From Isoetes taiwanensis (taxonomy: Eukaryota; Streptophyta; Lycopodiopsida; Isoetales; Isoetaceae), in NCBI GenBank assembly GCA_021234155.1, contig JAJEKV010000058.1:5342600-5406599 (forward strand): 64,000 bases of DNA. The letters are read 5' to 3'. The translations under genes and the position numbers were made by a program. The notes under the pieces are model-generated. The model did not search any database and was not told the DNA's origin. It saw only the letters and a program-made list of their open reading frames with translations. Of this stretch, positions 1-11,890 are shown in pieces (positions within the stretch are counted from its first letter, which is position 1; each line of letters starts with the position of its first letter).

Positions 1-682
1 TTATGTTAGAAAATAGCGCATCCGCAAATCAGTCCTTTGCATTTACGTATAACTTTTCCTAGAAGCAATTTGAAAATAATGCGGACACGTTAATTTTTAG
101 TCGTGACAGAAATAGAAAAGATGGGCAGAATGTGGTTATGTTCTATGTGTTATGGTCAAACATTTGTTGCTTCTACTTACATTCTATGTGTTTGCAGAGG
201 AATGGCACTAAAGGTCCTCAAAATGGAGCTACGGATATTATGTGAAGTGGAATGGGAAGGGGAAGGACATTCTTCCCAGTCCCACAAAATTCAAGATCGC
301 TGTTGAGGCACAACTGGATTCTGCAGGTCAAGAGGCTGGCAAGAATGCCTGACCCCTTCTTGTTCTATGACATCAAAGTAAGATTATCTTTTTCTATAGG
401 TTTTTGGCAGGCTATTTGCCATTCTCGATTAGAATGATCTTAGATTTTGCAAGAACACAGACCCACTCATCTCAATGTGAGAATCTGTATTTGGCAAATT
501 ATTGTGGTAACCATCAAAATATTCTTCAAGAAATGAATACTCGAGAGATTATGCAATATAACTTCATTTGATCCTATGACAAGCAACTCTCAAATCAACA
601 AGAACCTGCAGGGATCTAGGTTTAAGGCGACCTTTGCATAATTCAAATTCGTTGACCATAACACATAGAAGAAGAAGAAGAA
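1..682. other. Left flank, no gene recognised
   Basis: I see no recognisable gene here. A short open stretch on the plus strand at about 200-382 ends at a possible splice donor (AAAGTAAG), but its conceptual product matches nothing I know. The last bases (about 667-682) are a GAA microsatellite in which Element I begins. Confidence 0.4.
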
Positions 683-707
683 AAGTCCTATTTAATTAAA
701 GTGGGAC
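683..707 (+). repeat. Element I left terminal inverted repeat
   Basis: The 25 bp reads AAGTCC followed by TATTTAATTAAAGTGGGAC. It is the reverse complement of 13127-13151 except for one base. It begins immediately after a run of GAA units. Confidence 0.75.
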
Positions 708-878
708 AAATCTTGAATTTTGGGACTCGGACTGAAAATGGGACTCACACACCATAAAAGAAATTTCTGAATTGATTGCTTGAATAGAATTACACATGAC
801 ACACATAGAATTGGGTTACTTGTTTTCCTCATAAATTTTACAAACCACTAGTTGAGAAAGTTTTCAAACTTCTCAATA

Positions 879-3800
879 TTATGCACCCTCATACAATGAT
901 ATAGCATGGAGGTTGCTCATGGCCTTGTCCATCTCCTTTCTTGGGATCTTGTGTGTGTTGTCTTTTGCAATGTGAGAACTTGGATATGACCATACCACAC
1001 ACTCCACCAATTCCCTCCTTTGAGGGTCAGCATAATTTGGCCTCCACTTCTTCTCCCAAAGATCGGTGTATTGCTCCTTCAAGTTGCCCTTCTTGTGCCT
1101 CCCAATGGGCTCCCAATATTGAATTTGGAATCCGTGACTAAACTCCTCTCCATCGGGCATAGTGGTGGTCACATCAGAGAGTGCCACCCCTAACCATATT
1201 GGACAGTCCTCATCATCAGGCCTTACTAGCACAAAGTATCCTTCCTTGATGTCCTCAAAGGGATCCCACTCAGGAAGATCAAACCACTTCGGCTTTGAGG
1301 CCTTACTTCCCACAAACCACTTGGGACCCAAGTGAGCATTCTTAGACGTGCTTGCACCTTGAGAACCCTCCCATCTTGACTCGGCAAGAACCCGCCTCTT
1401 AGCTCCCTCCCACATGGTCGTTCAGGTTTCTAAGCATGTCACAACTTTCTCCCAAGACTTGATTAGGGAGTCCATTTGATTTTTCTTAAGAGTGGAGGTG
1501 TGCTTTCCATTTGAACATCATCCCGGTCGTTATGTAATCCTTGATGCCCTTCACCGGTTGGCTAGAGTCTTTGGTATCTTGAAGGGAGGTAGTGGTTTTG
1601 GCTGCCCTTTAGGAATGAGAACTTCACCAAAGACACCCTTTGCCACAACTCGATACCTTATGCAGGCATCCACAACTTGTCACCTGGTCTCCACTTATAT
1701 TGCATGATTGGTATTCCATCCCTAACCCAAAACTTGAATTGAAGTGGCTTTGTGTGTCCTGTCAACTGGTCCTTGCCATCTAGCAAGTATCCTTCTACAA
1801 ATGATTTCCAATCTGCAACCTCATCCATCAAGAAAGCCATTGGGTTGGGGTCAATGCAGCTCTCAAACACATCCATTAGTTCGGGGAGAGTGGTCACGTT
1901 TTCTCTCTTGAGCTTGGTGGAGAAAGTTCCAAAGAATCCATCTATATCATCATCATGTATGCCCAACCATCATGAATCCCACTTTCACAACTTTGAATAC
2001 TCCCACTCTTTGTCAAGTATGACATTGCCCCAAACATCCATCTATTCTTGTTTTCTTTCCAACAGGTTGTCCAAACTGGAACACATAGCTCCTCGTGCGG
2101 TGATTTCTCAAGTAAGGGGAAATCATCCCAAGTCCTCCTTGATTCACTAGACACCTTGGATGTGAGCTTCTTTATCCGCCTTTGGTAACAAAGCGGTTGA
2201 TCATCCATCAAAGCCTCAAAATGGGGGTTTGAAGGGGAATACCTCCTCCCTTCTATCGATCCTTTCTCTAGTGTTCTCAAGCACTTGAAAATAGAGCTCA
2301 CATGGAAGTTTGGATCATCTCTCCATAGATCAAGCACAAAATGACCATATGTTCCAGTTCCATGACCATGTGTTAATACACCCCGCCGGACTTACTTTCA
2401 TCTCAAAAGCGTTTTGACAACGCTTGGGTAAAGGATCTAGCTTTGGCAAGAAAGTCTTGTGTTGGTCCATCTTATCATGAATTATACACAAAAATTTGTC
2501 CGAATTGCATCTCGAGAAAATGTTCTCCACGCCAATACAAACTGTCTACATGATATTTGGTCCCTTTGGTGATCTGCAAATTGCTCCCTAATTGCCATTC
2601 TTTCTTTCTCTATTGCAGTTGATGCAAGTGTATCCTTGAGTTGAATGCAAGTGTTGCACTTTGAGAATGGCATGTGTTGTAGGACACTCACGTCCGAGAA
2701 GTGAGTGCTCCATAACTTGCTGAAATGTGATTGAGAAAGAGGCCTACCTCCGGTAGTTTCTAGGATGGAGTTGACCTCCTTAAGGCACTCCTTTTGGATA
2801 TAGTGTTGTGGCAACACTCTTTTGCACCACTCGCTGCACCGTGCTCGTTCACCTTCGACTTGTGGGGCATAGATTGAGACATGTATCTCACAAAGCTCTC
2901 AAGACCGCAATGGCCTTTAGAGTATTTGCTCTAGGTTTCAAAGTGAGTGCATTACCATGTTGGAACAAAGTGTGCCCTTTTCTAACCTGCTCCCAAGATT
3001 CCGTAAAATGAAGACTTGCTTCACCCCAAGAATCCATCTCAATGCTCTCATACATACCTTCATTCCCTCAATTGATATAGCGGTACCGTCCCTGTGTTTT
3101 CATCATAGCTGGAATTCCTACACAAGGAGTAAATGAAATTAATCCTATCTTTTTGAAGCTGTCCAATGTATTGGGACCTTATCTGCACGAGGTCATCCAC
3201 ATTGTAATGCACTGTGCAATCTAGGTTGCAACACTCTTGTCCCCTAATTGCCTCCAGGTTTTCTTTGGTTGGTGCCATACTTTCCATCCTTTCTAAATAT
3301 TTGTCACTTCTAGGCCTCTTGGGCACCTTTGGGTCGCCTTTTATGAAAGACATAGCGTCTCTTCCTTGTGATCAAAGGATGCTCATCGACCACCAAATCT
3401 TCCACATGGCCTTGGGTGGGCCTTGGGGTGTGTAGTTCAGTAGGGCATTCTAGAGTATCACCATTCTTGTGTGTAATAAATCTAATTGGCCATCTCAACT
3501 GAGCTTGGGACTCCCAGCCCGAAAGCACACAATGCAATCACTAGAGCTTCCCACGGGACATGATAGTATCAACTTCGATAAGAAGCTTCACAATGCCAAC
3601 TCCAAGATGTTCATCTCCCAGCCTCTCATCATTCACACTATCAAATGGATCAACTGCAGTTATTATGCCCTCTGCAAATACCATCTGGTTGCAAGGGTGC
3701 AACAAAAGGCAACCCATCCTCCTCCATTGGAGCCTAGGGCAATGGCCTCCTTTGGACTTCCCTGGCTCCATTTTACTCATCTCACATGCTCCTGGAATGA
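879..3800 (-). pseudogene. Element I transposase (broken, HEDID-type)
   Basis: Read on the minus strand this is one protein split over several frames. The N-terminal part (about 3800-3310) resembles the domain before many plant transposases, with a V-P-F-D-S...LG...VGI segment and later WPIRFI. At 3353-3060 comes an I-R-x-x-E-C-C-N-x-D-C motif and R-S-Q-Y-I-G-Q-L-Q-K-D-R. At 2817-2482 is a K-C-N-T-C zinc-binding pair. At 2500-2440 is D-K-M-D-Q-H-K-T-F-L-P-K, a likely first catalytic aspartate. At 1966-1658 is G-I-H-D-D-D-I-D-G-F-F, the expected late acidic motif, followed by F-K-F-W-V-R-D-G. The C-terminal part (1415-879) has F-V-L-V-R-P-D-D-E-D-C-P-I-W-L-G-V-A, a BAH/Tudor-like fold seen in relatives. 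I believe this is the transposase family often annotated DUF7869 (from memory). At least four frame breaks make this copy inactive. Confidence 0.65.
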
Positions 3801-3825
3801 AAAAGCTCACATTAAAACCATATAG

Positions 3826-4020
3826 CCCCAAACACCACAAATATGACCATATGAACCATATAAAACCATACAAACATATTAAATATAACCATATTAAATC
3901 ATACAACCATATTAACTAAAATCATATAACCATATTAAAGGATACAACCACACTCATTCTAAACCATATGTGAACATTGTAACCATATATACCATTGATA
4001 CTATTCAACCATTGAAACCT
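3826..4020. repeat. AT-rich tandem repeat (ACCATATTAA-like units)
   Basis: Degenerate repeats of about 10-17 bp built on ACCATATTAA and ACCATATAAA run from just upstream of the transposase start. They may form part of its promoter region. No coding potential is seen. Confidence 0.6.
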
Positions 4021-4189
4021 TATTAAATACATAAGACAACATATATAAACATATAACTAACCCTTTCATATCTTGGCATGGCCGTAATGCCTCTTCGGAG
4101 GTCAAAACCGCGGGCTACGCCAAGAATCCAAGACCGCCACGCCATGGAGGGCATGGCCCACACGCGATGTAAGTATATTATTGCACTTT

Positions 4190-4700
4190 TACGAGGGTTC
4201 GAGGGTGCAGCGTAATTAATCGCACCCTCTTCCTCTCCCCCACCATTCTTCCTCCCCCGTTTTCTCGATCGCCTCTTGAGCTCCCTGTTTCCTTAGGGCG
4301 CCTCGCTTTTACCGATCGGCGATCGAGCAAACCGAAAGCGATTCAGCGCCATCTTATGACAGCAGCCTTGGTCGACCGATCGGGACGCTTCCAAATACCG
4401 AAGTTCTCCAAGCAGTTCATTGTTCGATGGCGTTTACCACCGAGAAGAAAGTGAGGCTCTTTTTTGTGCCGCTTTTAGTCTTACGTAAGTCTTTTAGTGC
4501 ATTTTTTCTTATATTCTCGTTGTTAGAGGCTCTTATTAATCCCTCGATACAATTTCTGACCCGACAAATCCTTATTCACGCTTTGTCAACGACTATACCC
4601 ACATGGAATCAAGCGGAAGCCTCCTCCTCATCCGGCCAAATCTTCCGGTATGTTTTTGTAATATCATACCCTTTTTAATCTCATTTTTCTCAGATTGTTC
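4190..4700 (+). promoter_or_regulatory. Possible start of Element I cargo transcription unit
   Basis: This is a GC-richer leader-like stretch. ATG at 4428 opens a short reading frame (MAFTTEKK) that runs into a consensus-like donor (AAAGTGAGG). A second short open segment starts at 4603 and ends at CCG followed by GTATGT. These could be non-coding or short first exons of the rightward cargo gene, but no downstream exon can be joined with confidence. A small hairpin, GAGGGTGC...GCACCCTC, lies at 4199-4226. Confidence 0.25.
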
Positions 4701-5097
4701 TCCACTTTTTTCTCAGACTTTTTCTCCACTTTTCTCTGTTTTTCTCATTAATCTTAATAATCTTTGTATTGTTTTTGCATTTTTTGTTATCTTTTTTCTT
4801 GCTTGTGGTTGAATTGAATACATTGTACATGCACAAGTGAGAATAGTGGTTATAGTAGCAAGCAACCGAGAGAGAAATCATCGAGAGACCTGGTGTTAGG
4901 AAGTAAGATATTGCGAGCATTAACAGAAAATAACTAGGAATGTCTTTCTCCCAAAGAAGAATTCAGAATAGGAATTGCTTCACGTAATCTCCATTTCTAA
5001 CTCACAAAGCCAAAATCCGCTGCGGGGAGACATGCAGAAGGGAGTTCGCGAGTTGAAATACTTCAACTTAGCGGTCAGGGGAAAGTACGGGCCTTCT

Positions 5098-6720
5098 TTA
5101 CGACTCATGAGTCGAGAACTTCTACTGGGCGAGGCGAAGAGGGAGTGTACACTGGGCTGGCGGGTTGAGGGATTCTCGACTTCATGATTGGGATACCTGA
5201 CTACCCGATGTCTTCACATTCTTTAGAACCTGGCGACGGCTTCTCGACTCGCGGAGTCGAGAATGTGACTCCCCTCGCCAATGGCTCTTTGTGCGGTCGC
5301 CGAGTGCCTCCCACCGATCCCGAGCCACTCTCGCCCGAACCATGCTCATCAAATATTGCGAAGGGAGGCTCCGTGGGTGGAGGCCTGGACTAACCCAACC
5401 AACTGGCGGCTTTCACTGCGACTTCGTGAGTCGGAAAGCGAGCACTTGAGGACGATCTCAACCACTCTCCTTCTATCTTCCTCGGACATTGCGAAGGGAA
5501 GTGGTTTTGTTGTCTCGCAGCCAACTCTTAGCAACCCAATTCTCAGGTATTGTGGTCGCCGTGGCCTCTACCCAATCAAAGACCGTCTCCTTCGAACCAT
5601 CTTCAGCGAATATTGCGAAGGGGATGGGCTCGATTGGGTGGGAGGCCTCGGCGACTAACCACAGTTCTTTGGCGGTCTTTCTCGACTTCGTGAGTCGAGA
5701 AAACGCTTGAGCTCTAGTGCACTCTAGAGCTGGCACCGCAGATAGTCTTAAACACTCTCCTTCTATCTTCCTCGGACATTGCGCGGGGAAGTGTTTTTTT
5801 TTGCTCCCAGCCAACTCTTAGCAACCCAATTCTCTGTGTGTGTGGTCGCGAGAATGCATGCATTCCACGTAGCTTCTTTGTATGCATTCGACTCGCTGAA
5901 GTCGGGAATGCCTTACCCAACCCACTCCATGTGTACTAACCGGAGTTACGGATGGTTAAGGCATTCTAATTTGCGAGTCGAGAATGTAGACAGGAAGCCA
6001 ACGATCGCATTCTCGACTTCGCTAGTCGAGAATCCTCGCCTAGCCAAATCTTACGTGTGTGGAATCGCGGTGGCCTCTACCGGTCGAGCCACTCTCTCCC
6101 GAACCATCTTCGGCGAATATCGCGAAGGGGAGGGGCTGGGGCGGGTGGAGGCCTCTACAACTAACCACGAGGGAAACCACGAATTTCTGGCATGCGCATT
6201 TCGCCTCCACGAAGTTGGGAATGCCTTAACCAACTAGGCACTCCATGTGTACTAACCGGAGTTCGGATGGCAAGGCATTCTCGACTTGCGAAGTCGAGAA
6301 TGTAGAAGCGAAAATAACGATCGCATTCTCGACTGCCAAGTCGAGAATCCCTTAGCCGACCAATTCTCCTATGTATGGTAGCGGTGGCCTCGACCCGGTC
6401 GAGTCACTCTCCTTGAACCATCTTAATTCGAATAGTGCGCGAAGGGAGGGGCTCTGGGCTGGGTGGAGGCCTCTACAACTAACCACGGGGAAACCCGGAG
6501 GAAGCCAAGGCTTGCATTCTCTACAAATCTTGCACTTTCTATTCTCCCTTTTTAGTCCCAAGTGCCTCTAGCCCTGCTCGAGCCACTCTCCTTGAACCAT
6601 CTTCCTCGAATATTGCGAAGAGGAGTGGTTCTGGACGGGTGGAGGCCCCTCCCACTAACTACAAGAGGATGCATTTGAACCTTAGTCCTAGCCCGATCTA
6701 TGTACAACATTCCAAGTAAA
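5098..6720. repeat. Degenerate tandem array of ~200-240 bp units
   Basis: The recurring blocks include CTCTCC-TTCTATCTTCCTCGGACATTGCG (5466, 5756), ACCATCTTC..CGAATATTGCGAAGGGGAGGGGCT (5600, 6102, 6418, 6597), GGTGGAGGCCTCTACAACTAACCACG (6146, 6461) and CAACTCTTAGCAACCCAATTCTC (5522, 5812). The units are shuffled and carry the CTCGACT...AGTCGAG palindrome several times. Open frames across the block are in conflicting phases and look like by-products of GC-rich repeats. The function is unknown; it could be a subterminal or spacer satellite of Element I. Confidence 0.6.
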
Positions 6721-7558
6721 CATGGTCCATGGAAAAACAGACCTATAACGGGGCTCGTTCTTTACCCTCGATCCAATGTTTCCTTGCCGAGGCATCTCTC
6801 AACCTAGAGAGTAAATCATCTCTCGAAGTGAGAAATCTTTGGACAAGGAAACACTTGAATCCGTCGAGCTTATCGGCCAGTTCCATTATTTAAACACATA
6901 CGGCATGTTCTACAAGTTTAAATAACATAGGCATCTCTCAAACTCACCTCTTCACGCTAGATAATTCCTTGGGCCATTGTATCACGGATCCCGCAGCCTC
7001 ACCCGAGTCTTTGCTTCTTCCGCCGGTCTCTTCAAGAGTGTATTCGCATCTATTACGTATCATCGCTGCGATTCTCGCGTATCCCCTTTCCATGGCGCCA
7101 AGCAGATGTAGAGTTCGGTGAAACCGGCTCCTCTCCGCTTCCTACCTTAGCTCCGTGCTCATCGATCAATTCAATCCGCTTGCAATAGGGCCAGGGTCGT
7201 GAAAAACACACATATGCAAGGCGCTATTAGCAGCTTACCACGTCGCGGCGCCATTCCGGAAGTCGCTAACAGTCGATGATCCCCTCCGACCTCGAGTTCC
7301 CCAATGCCGCAGGGAAGATAAACTACGCTCCACTCACTTAGTCCCTTGATGTGATTCAATTTCGAAATAGTGTTTGGGCGGGCTAAAGCCGCCGTCTTTG
7401 TACCCTTAGCCCGCTTTTTTTCATAAATGATTGCATGTCCTTAACTTCAAATTAAAGAACACGCCCCGATCTTTTTTACATGCAGTCCTAAAACTCACAA
7501 CGCGGCGGGAAACTTAATTTACGTGAGTCGTCCGAAGCGGATGAGAGGGCATATAGAA
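6721..7558. other. No gene seen; hairpin at 7379-7418
   Basis: Nothing codes convincingly here. A short stem-loop with arms CGGGCTAA/TTAGCCCG followed by a T run lies at 7379-7421. It resembles a transcription-terminating hairpin by chance, but has no established meaning in a plant nuclear context. Confidence 0.35.
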
Positions 7559-8000
7559 ATGACTCCGTCCAAGAAGCGAGGCGCCGGAGGGGATGCTTCT
7601 GCCAGCGGCAGCAAGAAGAAGAAGACAAACACCCCAGGTGAGCTCTGAGGTTTTTGTATTGTCGGAATACCTTAAGCGATCCATCCGTTCTTCTTGCAAA
7701 GATTCACCTCGGACTCACCGGGTGATCACCGTCGAACTCCATTCTTTGTCATCGAGGGACTGGAGACAGAGCTTCTTGACACAAATGGCCATTCTTGGTG
7801 GTATGTCGAGGTATCGACAAGTGGGAAGGAGAAAGATCTGCTTTCTACACCAAAGGGACAAGAAGAGCTCGGGAGACAAGTACAAGAAAATCGGTGTTGT
7901 GCTCTCTCGCCTCGCCCGATTCAAGCATTTGACACTACATGTCGAGGACCCGGTAAGAGTAAGTTCTATCGCACCAAAAATTGGCGGTTTCAAATTATTC
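7559..8000 (+). pseudogene. Element I cargo, basic N-terminal exon and following coding-like segment
   Basis: ATG at 7559 opens a serine/lysine-rich N terminus (MTPSKKRGAGG..., then a KKKK nuclear-localisation-like run) that stops at a splice-donor-like CCCAG/GTGAGC near 7638. A second open segment begins near 7694 and has coherent composition (F-V-I-E-G-L-E-T-E-L-L...W-W-Y-V-E-V) up to about 7960. It resembles the start of a nuclear protein with a small chromatin-reader-like segment, but I recognise no family. The exon join is inferred, not proven. Confidence 0.3.
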
Positions 8001-8040
8001 TCACTCTTCCATGAGCAAGGCTAAGGGCACCGAAAAAGGT

Positions 8041-8600
8041 CGGGCGCCTTTTAAATTGTCGAGAACCTTGGGTGGAAGGATGGAAGGGATGAAGGAGGCC
8101 GGAACCCTAACATCCAGGGGAGCTTGGTATGGAGATTTTCAGTCGGGGAAAACTGCTCAATACGGGAGCTTCACATCTATTGTCTTTGAAGACTCTACAA
8201 CACTCTGCGTGGGGGAATGTTGTGGTTCATACACAAAAAGTCCACCAAAAACATAGATGGGGATGATGACACCCACACGGGAGGAGTCGATGACGAAGGA
8301 GACGAAGATATGGTCGACTCCCCAAACCTCGATCCGGATGATCGATCAGGATTTTCGAGAGAGGGGCACGTAAAATGGAGCGTCTAGCTCAAGATATCCG
8401 TTGGGAATATCACACAAGCTGCTGCTGGACATTAGACTACCTGAAGGTTTGCACGGGAGATGCCGTCTTGTTCAACCATTGGAATTTAATCCAAAGACAC
8501 ATGCCGGAGATTACGAACTCGATGGTGCGACATCCCATTGTGAGATCCAATGCTCGGGCGGATGTCATACCTTTTAGCGATCGACAGTGAGTTGTTCACC
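8041..8600 (+). pseudogene. Element I cargo, fragmented coding-like block
   Basis: The open segments at 8041-8255 and 8375-8590 are separated by an acidic stretch (G-D-D-D-T-H...D-E-G-D-E-D-M) that is readable in another phase. Composition and phase changes suggest an old coding region with frameshifts or unrecognised introns. No motif lets me name it. It lies between the basic N-terminal segment and the palindrome-rich repeats, so it may be part of the same cargo gene. Confidence 0.25.
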
Positions 8601-8886
8601 GGAAGTCCGAGGAAGATCTCAAGGAAAAAAGACGTCCGATTTCGGGTTGTAGACGGACAAGAGTTAGGGCTGCTCAAGTATTGCGGACGGAGAAGGAGGT
8701 GCCGAAAAAGGATCAAGGATAGATATGCCAAGCGAGAGTGCAGAGTTCTTCTACGGAGACGCCAAAGAACCGAACCCGGCCAAAGATTAGCCACCGCTGT
8801 AACACAATAGCGCGAAAGTGCCCGCCCACGTAAGGTAAATAACTCTCCGATCTTTCCATTCCATTCGATTCATGAAGTCGAAAGCC

Positions 8887-9241
8887 CCGCCATCCTAACA
8901 TTTGCCGATATCATCGGGTTTCTCACTCATGAGTCGAGAAAGCCCGGAGTAAATACGTAAAATCAAAGGATGTGGAGCTTTCTCGACTCATGAAGTCGAG
9001 AAAACCCTTAGCCAAGAAAAGAAAATTAGACAATCATCGGGGATTTTCGACTCGCGAGTCGAGAAAACCCTGCCATCCTAACATTTGCCGATTATCATCG
9101 GGGTTTTCACCGCCAGTCGAAAGCCGGTAATGCAGAAATCAAAGGATGCAGAGCTTTCTCGACAGCGACGAGAAAACCCGTGAGAAGTAAAAAGAAAATT
9201 AGACATTCAAGGGACTTTCTCGACTCGCGAGTCGAGAAAAC
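8887..9241. repeat. Two tandem ~180 bp units carrying palindromes
   Basis: Unit 1 (about 8887-9072) and unit 2 (about 9072-9241) share, in order, GCCATCCTAACATTTGCCGAT, an ATCATCGGG box, AATCAAAGGATG-GAGCTTTCTCGAC, AAGAAAATTAGACA and a terminal CTCGACTCGCGAGTCGAG palindrome. In unit 2 some palindromes have decayed (CGCCAGTCGAA, CGACAGCGACGAG). This is direct evidence that the palindromes spread at least partly by tandem duplication. Confidence 0.75.
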
Positions 9242-9425
9242 CCGGGGCTACATTTTACTGTTTATTCCTGGGTGTTTGTAGATACTTTCATGCTCTGACA
9301 TTGGTACATTGTCTGAATGCAGCCCTTATCCTGACCAGATCATACACGCCAGGGCAACAAAGTGGAAAGCATTGGGTTGTCCTCGGCCCTAAAGGAAACA
9401 GGCTCCCCGGATAAGTGGAAGACCT

Positions 9426-9971
9426 TTGAGAAACTATGCGTATATGTTCTCACTGGAGGGATGTGAAGATGACGAGGGAGAGGAAGAAGAGGAGAAGAAG
9501 AAGAGAACACCAAGGAAAGGCAGGGAGTCTCTCTCAGACCAATACGACCTCATTCTTAGCACTGAGGCGGTCTGGGAGAAATGGACTGAAATATGGGCTC
9601 AATGGACAAGAGGCAAGCTGAAGGACAGCAATGGAGAATTTCCAAGCAGGCCCGACCCCAAGTTGTTTGACAAGCAGTTCATGAAGAGGATCTGAGGCCT
9701 CACGGACAAAGAAACGCTTGACCTACAAGGCAAAATCTTGGAGGGAACAATCCTGCTGAGGAAGACCAGGAGTTCTAAATTGCAGGACGCAAAGGATTAT
9801 GCCACAGTCCTAAAGCGACAGCGTGCGTTAGAAGAAGGCATCACGGAGTTCTGCAACGTTGCATCTAATGAATACCATGAATTTGATTATTACAAGGAAA
9901 AGGCTGCCCTTGATGAGGAAGACATGAAGGAATTGAACCGTCTATGTCAACCCTACATCAACACCAAGTGA
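9426..9971 (+). pseudogene. Element I ORF, acidic/lysine-rich protein with one in-frame TGA
   Basis: One frame stays open for 182 codons except for a single TGA at 9693-9695. Composition is coherent on both sides of the stop. The N-terminal part has an acidic/basic run (E-D-D-E-G-E-E-E-E-E-K-K-K) followed by W-E-K-W-T-E-I-W-A-Q-W. The C-terminal part is helical (D-K-E-T-L-D-L-Q-G-K-I-L-E...L-K-R-Q-R-A-L-E-E-G) and ends at TGA 9969-9971. The product is unknown; it looks like a helical nuclear-type protein or an exon of the cargo gene. The stop could be a nonsense mutation, or the true exon could end before it. Confidence 0.4.
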
Positions 9972-11050
9972 AGCGCAGCGTCAAAACCCTTCCTTTCCCC
10001 TGAACGTGCTATGGCAATTACGAAAAGGAAGCTTGGATTCGGGGGTGGTCCCATTTAAGGGCACGATAGCTCCCCCATTTCGGTTACTTTGGGACACAAG
10101 GGATTTGGTGGTGCGAACTGGCACTGGACCCGTGGCACTATTTGCCATCAATATGATCAAGACCCCACCCTTTTTATGACAAAGCCGACATAGAGCGGTG
10201 GTACAAGGCGGTCCGGACATGACCGACACGGATACTTTCGGTTTCCTTGTCTTTTTGCATGCCGGGCAATCAAACAACCTTTGTCTCCCAATGGGCGGTG
10301 ATATTAACTTCACCAACAAGATCATGCACTCCATATAACGAACTTGATCATGAGTGCGGACTTGGCTTGCCGAAGGCACCAAGCTTTGCCAACATAGTTT
10401 TGGTTTTGATTTCAAGATCGGATCGACACGGATAAGTGGTGGTCTAGCGAGCATCATTATCTCGACAAGTTCATGATCTCTCAAGAGCCGAGATGGAACC
10501 CCGGAAGGGGGCAGGTTTATGGAGGATGTTCCATCGATGGACAAGGTCGCTAAGGATGGTGCGACCGGTCCTATACATAGAATTCCTATCCGCCAAGAGT
10601 TATCAAGTACTTCATCACCCGGCTTGGTCGAGGAAGATCAAATTGTATCGCGAAAGTGGTACATGAATGGCCTGTTGTTCTCTCGGGGGCTATCTTTGTT
10701 TGGAATGAAACCTATATCCGTGGTTGGAAATAAGGACATGGTTGAAACCATTGGTCATACTTGGATCTGCTTCATGAGCATTTCAAGGGAGGAAGACAAA
10801 TGGAAGCAAGAAAGACGACGAGGACGAGGGAGACAAACCCGGCGGAGACGAGGATGTCGAAGGATTGGACCGAATGCTGCCGAAAACATTATTGAAAGCC
10901 CTGAGATTGAGGTGAGTTTACTTTGTTTCTATCGGTGTTTCTCGACTCGCGAAGTCGAGAAAACTCGCTTCCTTTCAATACCTTTTCTTGTCATTCTCGA
11001 CTCGCGAGTCGAGAATACTCGTTTCCTTTCTGACAGTTGTCATCATTTCA
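9972..11050 (+). other. Interval between cargo ORFs, no named gene
   Basis: Several plus-strand segments are open for 60-150 codons (for example 10519-10920, with an arginine-rich R-R-G-R-G-R stretch) but change phase, and none is recognisable. Two intact palindromes lie at 10938-10962 and 10995-11015, probably in an intron. A TCATTTCAG acceptor at about 11050 precedes the HAD-encoding exon. Confidence 0.3.
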
Positions 11051-11082
11051 GGGAATTCGAGCTCAACTCCAAATCATTGTCA

Positions 11083-11890
11083 ATGGATTCCAACGGTTCA
11101 CGTCGCGAGGAGAATGCGAATGAAAATCCAGAGCAAGACACCGCTCCAAAATTTAAAGAACACGAAAAGTTAATGATCCCGCATTTGGATCCCGATGAAC
11201 CGGAAATATGGTCGAGCCAAACTCCAATCGGGATCCAATTTGGTCCCACCAAGCTTGTAATATTTGACGTCAATGGAGTATTAGCTGCAGTATACCACGA
11301 CAAAGACGTCCCCGAGATTAACACCTCGCAGATCCCAGTGAAAACAGAGCATAAAATAGTGTATCCGAGGCCCAGAGCTAAGGAAATTATTGAATGGTGC
11401 CCGCACGGGATTCAAGTGGCTATATGGTCTTGTATGGCAAAAAAAATATTGTCAATGTTCTTGGTGTTCTCGGCATTTCAGTTTTGAAGTTCAAGTTCGT
11501 TTGGGGAAACGAAAGGGTCGAAAGCATGTGAAGGATCTCGATCCACCATCACAAAGGGGAAGCCTATAATGGTGAAAAAATTTTGGGCGGTGTTTATGAG
11601 CAATTCCGGGACTTTGGCAAACACAACACGCTGATCATAGACGACTCGCCTACAAGTGCTATCATAACAGCATAAAAAAAATACAATCATTGCTAAGCCA
11701 TATCGACTGAAGAATATGAGACAGATAGGTGGTTGTCCTTGGTTCATCCGTCTTGGCGGAATCCCTCTTTGCCATTCTTGTCGCCGATGTGCTTTACGAA
11801 CTATCCGAGCCTCACGGAACCCGATCCAGAGAGCAAAGCCGATCATGAAAGCTATGGACGACAAATACTTTGGTGAACAAGAAGAGTGAC
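11083..11890 (+). pseudogene. Element I FCP1-like HAD phosphatase-type cargo (broken)
   Basis: From ATG 11083 the protein begins MDSNGSRREE and reaches K-L-V-I-F-D-V-N-G-V-L near 11266. This is the HAD nucleophile loop of the FCP1/NIF family with the second Asp replaced by Asn. W-S-C-M follows as motif II. A frameshift in the A run at about 11438-11446 moves the frame; beyond it F-V-W-G-N-E-R, then, after further breaks, L-I-I-D-D-S-P near 11632 supply the later FCP1 motifs. The reading frame then decays to about 11890. Plant genomes encode a host FCP1-like subgroup with the variant loop DLNGLL (known to me from the family), from which this was probably captured. At least two frameshifts make this copy non-functional. 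The strand is opposite to the element's transposase. Confidence 0.7.

Noticed and set aside
1752-2150. 132-codon plus-strand frame
   Set aside because: It is the complement of the Element I transposase, which has recognisable motifs.
10519-11082. First part of the 322-codon frame before the HAD segment
   Set aside because: The frame crosses two palindromes and a splice-acceptor-like site; the upstream part is probably intron, so it is not annotated as coding.
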